From positions 41,052,490 to 41,116,489 of the forward strand of contig NC_090709.1 of the NCBI RefSeq assembly GCF_040954835.1: 64,000 nt of DNA. Direction: 5' to 3'. The first letter of the stretch is position 1, and every line of letters starts with the position of its first letter. Shown in pieces: positions 1 to 13,200 of this stretch. The notes beneath the pieces are model-generated. The model did no database searches, was not told where the DNA came from, and saw only the letters and a program-made list of their open reading frames with translations. The translations under genes were made by a program, and so were the position numbers. This DNA is from Lepisosteus oculatus. Lineage: Eukaryota > Chordata > Actinopteri > Semionotiformes > Lepisosteidae.

Positions 1-190
1 AGCTCCTCCAGTCAGGACAGGAGGCTCTTCTGTACACAGAGGGTGGTGGGGGTGGGGAACAAGCTGCACAGCCCTGTGGTTGAAGCCGATACCCTGGCTC
101 CTCTCCAGACACAGCTGGGTGAGCTCCTCCAGTCAGGACAGGGGGGGGGGGCTCTTCTGTACACAGAGGGTGGCGGGGGTGGGGGTTAAT
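1..190. repeat. 121-bp dispersed tandem repeat, about 1.5 copies
   Basis: The same 121 bp unit recurs at about 9.42-9.68, 11.30-12.18, 26.30-26.38, 33.31-34.08, 35.38-35.47, 47.09-47.25, 49.24-49.71, 52.75-53.80 and 60.47-60.76 kb. Landmarks are GTGGGGGTGGGGAACAAGC, GGTTGAAGCCGATACCCTGG and CAGACACAGCTGGGTGAGC. No coding capacity is convincing. This copy lies beyond the VARS2 3' end and runs off the window edge. Confidence 0.9.
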
Positions 191-414
191 TCACTGGACT
201 TTCCCACAGCTGGGCGCTCTGCGCCAGGAGAAACGGCTTAGCTCTGGGCGGCCCACCCCCAGACCCCGGTACTCTGCACGTTTCCTCTCCAGCCCCAGTC
301 TTAACCCCGGCCCGTGACGGTCTGAACGGGGGGGGCCGACCGGAGCCCCTCCCAGAACGGGGGGCCCTTCCTGCAGCGCCATCTGTACCCCTCCCCCAGG
401 AGCGCCCCCAATCG

Positions 415-759
415 ATACAGGTTTGTGAATGTTTTATTTTCAAGTACCAGTACAGGAGGCTGGGAGGACAACAAACAGACTTTTCTTTTGAAGGGGACGT
501 CCGCTTCCGATCAATATCTCTCGACGTCAAATCGCCGTCAGAACCCAACAGCAAGAGATCCTTCGGCCTTCGAGACGAGAGTCTCAATTATCTGAAGGGT
601 CACTTGTTGTGAAAAGCGCTCCCCCCGTTCCTTAGTCTCTGTCTCCCTCTTGTGGGCTGCTGCGGTATTGCAGCCGCCCGGGGGGAGAATTTCTCTCGCC
701 GCCTGGTGGTCGGACCCGGGTACTGCGGCTAAACACTGTGCCGTCTCGTCAAGATTTCT
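415..759 (-). other. VARS2 3' UTR with poly(A) signal
   Basis: On the minus strand the VARS2 stop codon (760-762) is followed by about 325 bases of unique sequence. An AATAAA (TTTATT on the plus strand at 433-438) then marks the probable transcript end near 415. Nothing else is recognisable between the 121-bp repeat and the last VARS2 exon. Confidence 0.65.
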
Positions 760-1170
760 TTACGTCTCTGTCTGGATGCGCCGCAGCGCCGCCAGCTGGT
801 CGTCGATGCTCTGCAGCTCCACTCGCAGGGCGGACACCTGTGGAGGAGAGTCGTGGGCTGGGTTAAAAAGGAGCATTTCATCCCCGTTGCTGAGCAGGGT
901 CAGTGTGTCCTGTGATGGACTGGTGTCCTGTCCAGGGTGTGTGAGTGTGTGTCTGTGTCCTGTGATGGACTGGTGTCCTGTCCAGGGTGTGTGAGTGTGT
1001 GTGTGTCCTGTGATGGACTGGTGCCCTGTCCAGGGTGTGTGTGTGTGTCCTGTGATGGACTGGTGTCCTGTCCAGGGTGTGTGAGTGTGTGTGTCCTATG
1101 ATGGACTGGTGTCCTGTCCAGGGTGTGTGAGTGTGTGTGTCCTGTGATGGACTGGTGTCCTGTCCAGGGT

Positions 1171-1218
<48 letters not shown>

Positions 1219-4200
1219 TGTGATGGACTGGTGTCCTGTCCAGGGTGTGTGAGTGTGTGTGTCCTGTGATGGACTGCTGTCCTGTCCAGGGTGTGTGAGT
1301 GTGTGTGTGTCCTATGATGGACTGGTGTCCTGTCCAGGGTGTGTGAGTGTGTGTGTCCTGTGATGGACTGGTGTCCTGTCCAGGGTGTGTGAGTGTGTGT
1401 GTGTCCTGTGATGGACTGGTGTCCTGTCCAGGGTGTGTGAGTGTGTGTGTGTGTCCTGTGATGGACTGCTGTCCTGTCCAGCATGTGTGAATGTCTGTGT
1501 GTGTGTCCTGTGATGGACTGGTGTCCTGTCCAGGGTGTGTGAGTGTGTGTGTGTCCTGTGATGGACTGGTGTCCTGTCCAGGGTGTGTGTGAGTGTGTGT
1601 GTCCTGTGATGGACTGGTGTCCTGTCCAGGGTGTGTGTGTGTGTGTGTGTCCTGTGATGGACTGGTGTCCTGTCCAGGGTCTGTGTGTGTGTCCTGTGAT
1701 GGACTGGTGTCCTGTCCAGGGTGTGTGAGTGTGTGTGTGTGTCCTGTGATGGACTGCTGTCCTGTCCAGGGTGTGTGAGTGTGAGTGTGTGTGTCCTGTG
1801 ATGGACTGGTGTCCTGTCCAGGGTGTGTGAGTGTGTGTGTGTGTCCTGTGATGGACTGGTGTCCTGTCCAGGGTGTGTGAGTGTGTGTGTGTGTGTCCTG
1901 TGATGGGCTGGTGTCCTGTCCAGGGTGTGTGAGTGTGTGTGTGTGTGTCCTGTGATGGACTGGTGTCCTGTCCAGGGTGTGTGAGTGTGTGTCCTGTGAT
2001 GGACTGCTGTCCTGTCCAGGGTGTGTGAGTGTGTGTGTGTGTGTCCTGTGATGGACTGGTGTCCTGTCCAGGGTGTGTGAGTGTGTGTCCTGTGATGGAC
2101 TGCTGTCCTGTCCAGCGTGTGAGAGCTCAGCCTGTGAGCAAGAACAGTGTTAATTAATCGCAGCGTGTCCTATGCCACAATACGGTCAGAGAGTCACTGT
2201 GTCGTTCCCGGTCCCCGCCAGTGTGTAGTTCACTGCGTCGGTGAGTCATGGCGTCAGTGTGAATCCAGTCCGCGCGTCAGGTGTCTCACCCGGCGGGCCT
2301 GCTCCTCCCTCACTCTCTCGGGCACCCTCTGCTCGTACCCTCGGACCCGGGACCGGCCCAGGGCCTCCTCCAGGCGGGCCGCCACCTTCTCCCTCCGCCG
2401 AGACAGGGAGACGCTCTGCTGCAGCACGTCCACGCTGCCCTGGGAGACAGAGACGCGCGGTCACCACCCAGCGGGGGGGTGAGGCGGATTAGGGCTCGCA
2501 CCCGAGGCCGAGGCTGTTACCTGGACGCGCAGGTGCACCTGACAGTGGGCGTTGACCACGCCCACGGCGCAGCCGGGTGGGGGGGCGGCTCCCTCCGCTG
2601 GCCGCAGGAGGTGCAGCGCCCCGGCGCGCGACAGGGTCCGAGCCGGAGAGAGGAACTCCTGCAGCACCGCGGACAGGCCCGGGTCCGAGCACAGCACCCA
2701 CACTGTAACAGGACACACAGTCACGTCACCTCAGTGACACACTGACACATCACCCACACTGTAACAGGACCCAGAGTCACGTCACCTCAGTGACACACTG
2801 ACACAGCTCCCACACTGCGACGGGACCCAGAGTCACGTCACCTCAGTGACACACTGACACAGCACCCACACTGCAACAGGACACACAGTCACGTCACCTC
2901 AGTGACACACTGACACAGCTCCCACACTGCGACGGGACCCAGAGTCACGTCACCTCAGTGACACACTGACACAGCTCCCACACTGCGACGGGACCCAGAG
3001 TCACGTCACCTCAGTGACACACTGACACAGCTCCCACACTGCGACGGGACCCAGAGTCACGTCACCTCAGTGACACACTGACACAGCTCCCACACTGCAA
3101 CGGGACACACAGTCACGTCACCTCAGTGACACACTGACACAGCTCCCACGCTGCAACAGGACACACAGTCATGTCACCTCAGTGACACACTGACACAGCT
3201 CCCACACTGAAACAGGACACACAGTCACGTCACCTCAGTGACACACTGACACAGCTCCCACACTGCAACGGGACCCAGAGTCACGTCACCTCAGTGACAC
3301 ACTGACACAGCACCCACACTGCAACAGCACACACAGTCACGCCACCTCAGTGACACACTGACACAGCTCCCACACTGCAACAGCACACACAGTCACGCCA
3401 CCTCAGTGACACACTGACACAGCTCCCACACTGCAACAGGACACACAGTCACGCCACCTCAGTGACACACTGACACAGCTCCCACACTGTAACAGGATAC
3501 ACAGTCACGTCACCTCAGTGACACACTGACACAGCTCCCACACTCTGAGGACACACAGTCACGTCACCTCAGTGACACACTGACACAGCACCCACACTGC
3601 AACAGCACACACAGCCACGTCACCTCAGTGACACACTGACACAGCTCCCACACTGCAACAGGACACACAGTCACGTCACCTCAGTGACACACTGACTCAC
3701 TGACCCACTGAATTGGCACCTAAATTGCGAAAGGACACACAGACACACTCACACCAGGGCCAGTTTTCCCAGAAAGCCCACTAACCCACCAGCCTGTCTT
3801 TGAACTGAGGGGAAGAAAACTCACTGTCGGGCCGGGCCTTGCTGAGCTGGTACTGGGCGCGCAGGGACCGGGCCACGCGCACCACTTCCTGTACGGACAG
3901 GAAGTCGGCCTCCTCCTGCGGGAACCGCCAGTGGTCCTGGGAGAAAAGACAGGGAGGGAGGGAGGAGGGCTCCGGTCATTCCGAGCTCGCTTCTCGTCGG
4001 AGCTGGCGGCTCAGCGGCTCAGGACCCGCTGGAAGGGTCCGCCGGTTCGTATCCCGCGGCCGGCAGAGGAATCCTACTCCGCTGGGGCCCCCGAGCGAGG
4101 CCCTCCACCCCAGCTGCTCCAGGGGCGCCGTATAAAATGGCCGACCCTGCGCTCTGACCCCCAGGTTCTCTCTCCCTATCTGTGTGTCTCATGGAGAGCC

Positions 4201-7200
4201 AGCTGGGGTCTGAGAGACCACCCCCCCCACCCCAACTACTCATGACACGCCCCCTCCCACGAGCTAAAACCCACTCCCACTACACAGGACACGCCCCTCC
4301 CACAGAGCCTAAACACACCCCCACCACCCAGGACACGCCCCTCCCACAGAGCCTAAACCCACCCCCACCACACAGGACACGCCCCTCCCACAGAGCCTAA
4401 ACCCACCCCCACCACACAGGACACGCCCCTCCCACAGAGCCTAAACCCACCCCCACCACCCAGGACACGCCACTCCCACAGAGCCTAAACACACCCCCAC
4501 CCCACAGGACACGCCCCTCCCACAGAGCCTAAACACACCCCCACCACACAAGACACGCCCCTCCCACAGAACCTAAACACACCCCCTCCACCCAGGACAC
4601 GCCCCTCCCACAGAGCCTAAACACACCCCCACCACACAAGACACGCCCCTCCCACGAGCCTAAACACACCCCCACCACCCAGGACACGCCCCTCCCACAG
4701 AGCCTAAACACACCCCCACCACACAAGACACGCCCCTCCCACAGAGCCTAAACACACCCCCACCACACAAGACACGCCCCTCCCACAGAGCCTAAACACA
4801 CCCCCACCACACAAGACACGCCCCTCCCACAGAGCCTAAACACACCCCCTCCACCCAGGACACGCCCCCCGTGAGCCTAAACCCACCCCCACCACACAGG
4901 ACACGCCCCTCCCACAGAGCCTAAACACACCCCCTCCACCCAGGACACGCCCCTCCCACAGAGCCTAAACACACCCCCACCACACAGGACACGCCCCTCC
5001 CACGAGCCTAAACACACCCCCACCACACAGGACACGCCCCTCCCACGAGCCTAAACACACCCCCACCACACAGGACACGCCCCTCCCACAGAGCCTAAAC
5101 ACACCCCCACCACACATGACACACCCCTCCCACAGAGCCTAAACACACCCCCACCACACAAGACACGCCCCTCCCACGAGCCTAAACACACCCCCACCAC
5201 CCAGGACACGCCCCTCCCACAGAGCCTAAACACACCCCCACCACACAAGACACGCCCTTCCCACAGAGCCTAAACACACCCCCTCCACACAGGACACGCC
5301 CCTCCCACGAGCCTAAACACACCCCCTCCACACAGGACACGCCCCTCCCACAGAGCCTAAACACACCCCCTCCACCCAGGACACGCTCCTCCCCCTAGCC
5401 TAAACACACCCCCTCCACCCAGGACACGCCCCTCCCACTAACCTAATGCCCTGACATTTCAGGACACACCTGTCTCTCAAACGCCCCCTAAGGCCACCAG
5501 GACACACCCCGTTTGCGAGGGGACACGCCCCATCACATGCTGGGACCCCTACCCCTCCCTCACACACCAGAGCACACTGTGAGCTCCAGGAGTGTCTGAC
5601 AGCGCCCCTCCCCCCCCCGCAGGCAGGAGACGAACCCGCGCTCACCAGGGTGTCGGCTCGGGGGTAGGGGGCCACGCAGACGCTGGGCGGCTGGGGGGCG
5701 AGGGGGGGCAGCCGGTGCCACAGCTCCTCGGAGAGGTAGGGCATGAAGGGAGACAGGAGGGCCAGGCCCTGTCGGACACACTGGTACAGCACCTGCCTGG
5801 CACCCAGACTGGCGTCGTCTGACTGGGGCAACACGGGCTTGATGCACTCCTGAGGGGCGACAGAGGGAGAGGGGTTCACACAGACACCCTGACTGGACAC
5901 TCCAGTACATGAACACTGCACTGAGAGAGAGAGGGGTTCACACACACACACTGACTGGACACTCCAGTACATGAACACTGCACTGAGAGAGAGAGGGGTT
6001 CATACACACACACTGACTGGACACTCCAGGACACGAACACTGCACTGAGAGAGAGAGGGGTTCACACAGACACACTGACTGGACACTCCAGGACACGAAC
6101 ACTGCACTGAGAGAGAGAGGGGTTCATACACACACACTGACTGGACACTCCAGGACACGAACACTGCACTGAGAGAGAGAGGGGTTCACACAGACACCCT
6201 GACTGGACACTCCAGGACATGAACACTGCACTGAGAGAGAGAGGGGTTCACACACACACCCTGACTGGACACTCCAGGACATGAACACTGCACTGAGAGA
6301 GAGAGGGGTTCACACAGACACACTGACTGGACACTCCAGTACATGAACACTGCACTGAGAGAGAGAGGGTTAATACAGACACACTGACTGGACACTCCAG
6401 TACATGAACACTGCACTGAGAGAGAGAGGGGTTCATACACACACACTGACTGGACACTCCAGTACATGAACACTGCACTGAGAGAGAGAGGGGTTCACAC
6501 AGACACACTGACTGGACACTCCAGTACATGAAGGTTATTTCAGTACCAGGTAGACGTCGCACAGGGAGTGCAGCCAGTAGCTGTGGACGGCCGCGGTGAC
6601 CGCGTGCAGGTCGAACCCCTGGAAGCCCCGGTCACACTGCTGGGCCGTCGTGTGCAGCCGGCCACACACCCAGCGGTCAATACTGCTGACCGGACGGACC
6701 TGGGCCGACGGGGACAGGGAGAGGGGTCAAGAGGGCGATCCGGGCGAGCGGCCAGCCTGTCGAGGCGGTCGGTCGGGGTCAGCCGGCGGGCACCTCTCTC
6801 GGGTCCAGGGGGGTGAAGCCCTCTCCCAGGGCTCCCAGTGTGAACCTGACGGCGTTCCAGATCTTGTTGCAGAAGTGCCTGGTGCTGAGGAGCTGGGACA
6901 CGGACAGACTGATGTCGTCCCCTGGGGAGGAGGGAGAGCGGGGGAGAGAGAGAGAGAGAGAGAGCAGGGTCAAGACAGACTGCGGGCGGCGCAACACCCG
7001 GCACAGAGAGGAGCACACTGCAACACCCGGCACAAACAGGAGCACACTCCAACACCCGGCACAAACTGGGGGGAATCCAAAACCCGGCACAAACTGGAGC
7101 ACACTCCAACACCCAGCCACCCGGCACAGAGAGGAGCACACTCCAACACCCGGCACAAACTGGAGCAGAGTCCAACACCCGGCACAAACTGGAGCACACT

Positions 7201-10200
7201 CCAACACACAGCCACCCGGCACAGAGAGGAGCACACTCCAACACACAGCCACCCGGCACAGAGAGGAGCACACTCCAACACCCGGCACAAACTGGAGCAC
7301 ACTCCAACACCCGGCACAAACTGGAGCACACTCCAACACACAGCCACCCGGCACAGAGAGGAGCACACTCCAACACCCGGCACAAACAGGAGCACACTCC
7401 AACACCCAGCCACCCGGCACAGAGAGGAGCACACTCCAACACCCGGCACAAACTGGAGCAGAGTCCAACACACAGCCACCCGGCACAGAGAGGAGCACAC
7501 TCCAACACCCGGCACAAACAGGAGCACACTCCAACACCCGGCACAAACAGGAGCACACTCCAACACCCGGCACAAACTGGAGCACACTCCAACACACAGC
7601 ACAAACTGGAGCACACTCCAACACACAGCACAAACTGGAGCACACTCCAACACCCAGCCACCCGGCACAAACAGGAGCACACTCCAACACCCGGCACAGA
7701 GAGGAGCACACTCCAACACCCGGCACAAACTGGAGCACACTCCAACACCCGGCACAAACTGGAGCACACTCCAACACCCAGCCACCCGGCACAGAGAGGA
7801 GCACACTCCAACACCCAGCCACCCGGCACAGAGAGGAGCACACTCCAACACCCAGCACAAACAGGAGCACACTCCAACACCCAGCACAAACTGGAGCAGA
7901 GTCCAACACCCAGCACAAACAGGAGCACACTCCAACACCCGGCACAAACAGGAGCACACTCCAACACCCGACACAAACAGGAGCACACTCCAACACCCAG
8001 CCACCCGGCACAAACAGGAGCACACTCCAACACCCGGCACAAACAGGAGCACACTCCAACACCCAGCCACCCGGCACAAACAGGAGCACACCCCAACACC
8101 CAGCCACCCGGCACAAACAGGAGCACACCCCAACACCCGGCACAAACAGGAGCACACCCCAACACCCGGCACAAACTGGAGCACACTCCAACACACAGCC
8201 ACCCGGCACAAACAGGAGCACACTCCAACACCCGGCACAAACAGGAGCACACTCCAACACCCGACACAAACAGGAGCACACTCCAACACCCAGCCACCCG
8301 GCACAAACTGGAGCACACTCCAACACCCGGCACAAACTGGAGCACACTCCAACACCCAGCCACCCGGCACAGAGAGGAGCACACTCCCAACACCCGGCAC
8401 AAACAGGAGCAGAGTCCAACACCCGGCACAAACAGGAGCACACTCCAACACACAGCCACCCGGCACAGAGAGGAGCACACTCCAACACCCGGCACAAACA
8501 GGAGCACACTCCAACACCCGGCACAAACAGGAGCACACTCCAACACCCAGCCACCCGGCACAAACAGGAGCACACCCCAACACCCGGCACAAACAGGAGC
8601 ACACCCCAACACCCGGCACAAACAGGAGCACACTCCAACACCCGACACAAACAGGAGCACACTCCAACACACAGCCACCCGGCACAAACTGGAGCACACT
8701 CCAACACCCGGCACAAACTGGAGCACACTCCAACACCCAGCCACCCGGCACAGAGAGGAGCACACTCCAACACCCGGCACAAACAGGAGCACACTCCAAC
8801 ACCCGGCACAAACAGGAGCACACTCCAACACACAGCCACCCGGCACAGAGAGGAGCACACTCCAACACCCGGCACAAACAGGAGCACACTCCAACACCCG
8901 GCACAAACTGGAGCACACTCCAACACCCAGCCACCCGGCACAGAGAGGAGCACACTCCAACACCCAGCCACCCGGCACAGAGAGGAGCACACTCCAACAC
9001 CCGACACAAACAGGAGCACACTCCAACACCCAGCACAAACTGAAGCAGAGTCCAACACCCGACACAAACAGGAGCACACTCCAACACCAAGCCACCCGGC
9101 ACAAACTGGAGCACACTCCAACACCCGGCACAAACAGGAGCACACTCCAACACCCGGCACAAACTGGAGCACACTCCAACACCCGGCACAAACTGGAGCA
9201 CACTCCAACACCCAGCACCCGCTGCGCTGGGGGGTCGGCCGAGTCTCTCACCCTGGGCTTTGTAGGAACAGAGGGCGAACCTCAGGGCGTCGGTGCCACA
9301 CTCGGGGATCCCGCCGGGGAAATCGCGCTTCTGGGGGTGCAGAGAGAGAGGGAGAGAGCGAGGTGAGGAACTGGAACCTGTCTGTCCGTCGGCGTTTGGA
9401 TGTATTCAGGCAGCTTTCCCTCCAAGCCACTGGGCTGCTTGTTCCCCACCCCCACCCCCCTTCTGTGTACAGCAGAGCGTCCTGTCCTGACTGGAGGAGC
9501 TCACCCAGCTTGTTCCCCACCCCCACCCCCCTCTGTGTACAGAAGAGCCTCCTTTCCTGACTGGAGGAGCTCACCCAGCTGTGTCTGGAGAGGAGCCAGG
9601 GTATCGGCTTCAACCACAGGGCTGGGCGGCTTGTTCCCCACCCCCACCGCCCTCTGTGTACAGAAGAGCCTCCTCAGAGCTCTCAGGGATAGTGTGCACG
9701 CGGAGGAAGAGGGCGAGAGACAGACAGCTTCCTGGAGATGCAGGGGGACACAGAGGGACACAGGGGGGATGCAGAGGGACACAGGAGTCGGGAGGACAGA
9801 GAGAGACAGAGAGCGAGACAGAGGCGCCTGACCTGTCCCTCCACAGCCACCTGAACTTCCCTGGGGTCCAGGTTGCCCTCGGTCACCTTCTGGTGTAGCT
9901 CCTGTGTGAGGAGACAGAGGGGGTGAGTCCCAGCATGCTGACGCACTGGCGCACTGGGGGATGTACTGTCTGACACTCTGACTCACTGACACACTAACAC
10001 AGCGATTCACTGTCTGACACACTGACTCACTGACACACTAACACAGCGATTCACTGTCTGACACACTGACTCACTGACACACTAACACAGCGATTCACTG
10101 TCTGACACACTGACACAGCGATACACTGTCTGACACTCTGACTCACTGACACACTAACACAGCGATTCACTGTCTGACACACTGACACAGCGATTCACTG

Positions 10201-13200
10201 TCTGACACACTGACTCACTGACACACTAACACAGCGATTCACTGTCTGACACACTGACACAGCGATTCACTGTCTGACACACTGACTCACTGACACACTA
10301 ACACAGCGATTCACTGTCTGACACACTGACACAGCGATACACTGTCTGACACTCTGACTCACTGACACACTAACACAGCGATTCACTGTCTGACACACTG
10401 ACACAGCGATTCACTGTCTGACACACTGACTCACTGACACACTAACACAGAGATTCACTGTCTGACACACGCTTGGCTTACACACTGACACGCTGGGCTC
10501 ACACACTGACACGCTGGGCTCACACACTGACACACTGACACCCTGGGCTCACACACTGACACCCTGGGCTCACACACTGACACCCTGGGCTCACACACTG
10601 ACACCCTGGGCTCACACACTGACACGCTGGGCTCACACACTGACACCCTGGGCTCACACACTGACACGCTGGGCTCACACACTGACACCCTGGGCTCACA
10701 CACTGACACCCTGGCCACCCTGGGCTCACACACTGACACCCTGGGCTCACACACTGACACCCTGGGCTCACACACTGACACCCTGGGCTCACACACTGAC
10801 ACGCTGGGCTCACACACTGACACGCTGGGCTCACACACTGACACGCTGGGCTCACACACTGACACGCTGGGCTCACACACTGACACCCTGGCCACGCTGG
10901 GCTCACACACTGACACGCTGGGCTCACACACTGACACGCTGACACACTGACACACTGACACAGGGCAGAGGAGAGCAGCGTGTCCGGTCCCAGACCTGCA
11001 GGGAGACCCCGGAGATGACGTCCAGGGGGTCGATGACGTTTCCCAGAGACTTGCTCATCTTGCGGCCGTGGGCGTCTCTCACCATGGAGTGAAGGGAGAC
11101 CTGGAGCCGGGCGCGAGAGAGGGAGTCAGGGCCCGACCATCGGACGCACCAGGGGCCGGCCCCACGGAGCTGAGCTGCCTCCAGTCACGCCTGCCCAGAG
11201 CCTGCCTCTGTCTCGTACCCCTGTTACTGCGGTAAGCAGGACCTTATACTCGCTGTCTGTGCACAAGAGCACAGGACTGGTCTCGGAGTCAGAGTATTAG
11301 CCCATTTGGTAGAGCTCACCCAGCTGTGTCTGGAGAGAAGCCGGGGTATCGGCTTCAACCACAGGGCTGGGCAGCTTGTTCCCCACCCCCACCCCCCTCT
11401 GTGTACAGTAGAGCCTCCTGTCCTGACTGGAGGAGCTCACCCAGCTGTGTCTGGAGAGAAGCCAGGGTATCGGCTTCAACCACAGGGCTGGGCAGCTTGT
11501 TCCCCACCCCCACCCCCCTCTGCGTACAGAAGAGCCCCCTGTCCTGACTGGAGGAGCTCACCCAGCTGTGTCTGGAGAGGAGCCAGGGTATCGGCTTCAA
11601 CCACAGGGCTGGGCGGCTTGTTCCCCACCCCCACCCCCACCCCCCTCTGTGTACAGAAGAGCCTCCTGTCCTGACTAGAGGAGCTCACCCAGCTGCGTCT
11701 GGAGAGAAGCCAGGGTATCGGCTTCAACCACACGGCTGGGCGGCTTGTTCCCCACCCCCGCCACTCTCTGTGTACAGTAGAGCCTCCTGTCCTTACTGGA
11801 GGAGCTCACCCAGCTGTGTCTGGAGAGGAGCCAGGGTATCGGCTTCAACCACAGGGCTGGGCAGCTTGTTCCCCACCCCCACCCCCCTCTGTGTACAGTA
11901 GAGCCTCCTGTCCTGACTGGAGGAGCTCACCCAGCTGTGTCTGGAGAGAAGCCAGGGTATCGGCTTCAACCACAGGGCTGGGCAGCTTGTTCCCCACCCC
12001 CACCCCCCTCTGTGTACAGTAGAGCCTCCTGTCCTGACTGGAGGAGCTCACCCAGCTGTGTCTGGAGAGAAGCCGGGGTATCGGCTTCAACCACACGGCT
12101 GGGCGGCTTGTTCCCCACCCCCGCCACTCTCTGTGTACAGTAGAGCCTCCTGTCCTGACTGGAGGAGATCACCCAGCTGTCTCCCCCAGGTGGGGCCGCT
12201 GGTGCAGAATGATTACTGTGTGCACTGTGTGGGGAGCGCAGTGGGACCCATCCTATATGTAAGGTGCTTTGAGATCCTTTGGGATAAAAGTCGCTATATC
12301 ACTGAAACAACTTATATCCCGCTTTCCTGGTGACGAGCCCCTGCTCACCTGCCTGAAGGGTAGCTCTCCCGTCAGCTCCCTTCCCAGCATCACCATGCGC
12401 GCCACCCAGAAGAAGATGAGGTCACTTCCGGTCTCCAGGAGGCTGTTGGGATAGAACTCCCGCAGGTCTGGGGTCTGCGGACAGGAAGTGATGTCAGTGA
12501 GGTCCTGGCAGGAAACGCACCCCTCAGGCCTTTTTGGATGTGCTACTCGCAGTCACATCTGTAACACCTAGACTCATACCCATAACAGCCATGACCAGAC
12601 CCACAGTCACGATAACCACACCCACAGTCACACCTAAAACACATACAGCCACGCCCATGCTAGACATGACCACACCCACAATCACAATAACCACACCCAC
12701 AAGCCCATATATAACCACACCCATAGTCACACGCATAACACATAGCCACACCCATACTAGACATGACTACACCCACAGACAGTATAACCACACCCCCAGT
12801 CCATTTATAACCACACCCACAGTCACACCCATAACACATATAGCCACACCCATACTAGCCATGACCACACCCACAACCAGTATAACCACACCCCATCCCA
12901 TATTTAACCACACCCATAACACATATAACCACACCCATAGTAGCCATGACCACACCCACAATCACTATAACCACACCCACAAGCCCATCTATACCCACAC
13001 CCAGTCACACCCATAACACATATAGCCACAACCACAATCACTATCACCACACCCACAGTCACACCCATATAGCCACACCCACAATCACTATAATCACACC
13101 CACAGTCACACCCATAACATGCATAGCCACACCCACAATCACTATAACCACACCCACAGTCACACATATAGCCACACCCACAATCACTATAACTACACCC

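Noticed and set aside
6540-9560. Several 740-915 codon ORFs on both strands
   Set aside because: They run through a stop-free ~31 bp minisatellite in multiple frames. Only short ends overlap true VARS2 exons 22-24, joined here by splicing.
10466-10965. Regular 21-bp array considered as a CRISPR-like array
   Set aside because: Units are contiguous with no unique spacers, and the genome is vertebrate.
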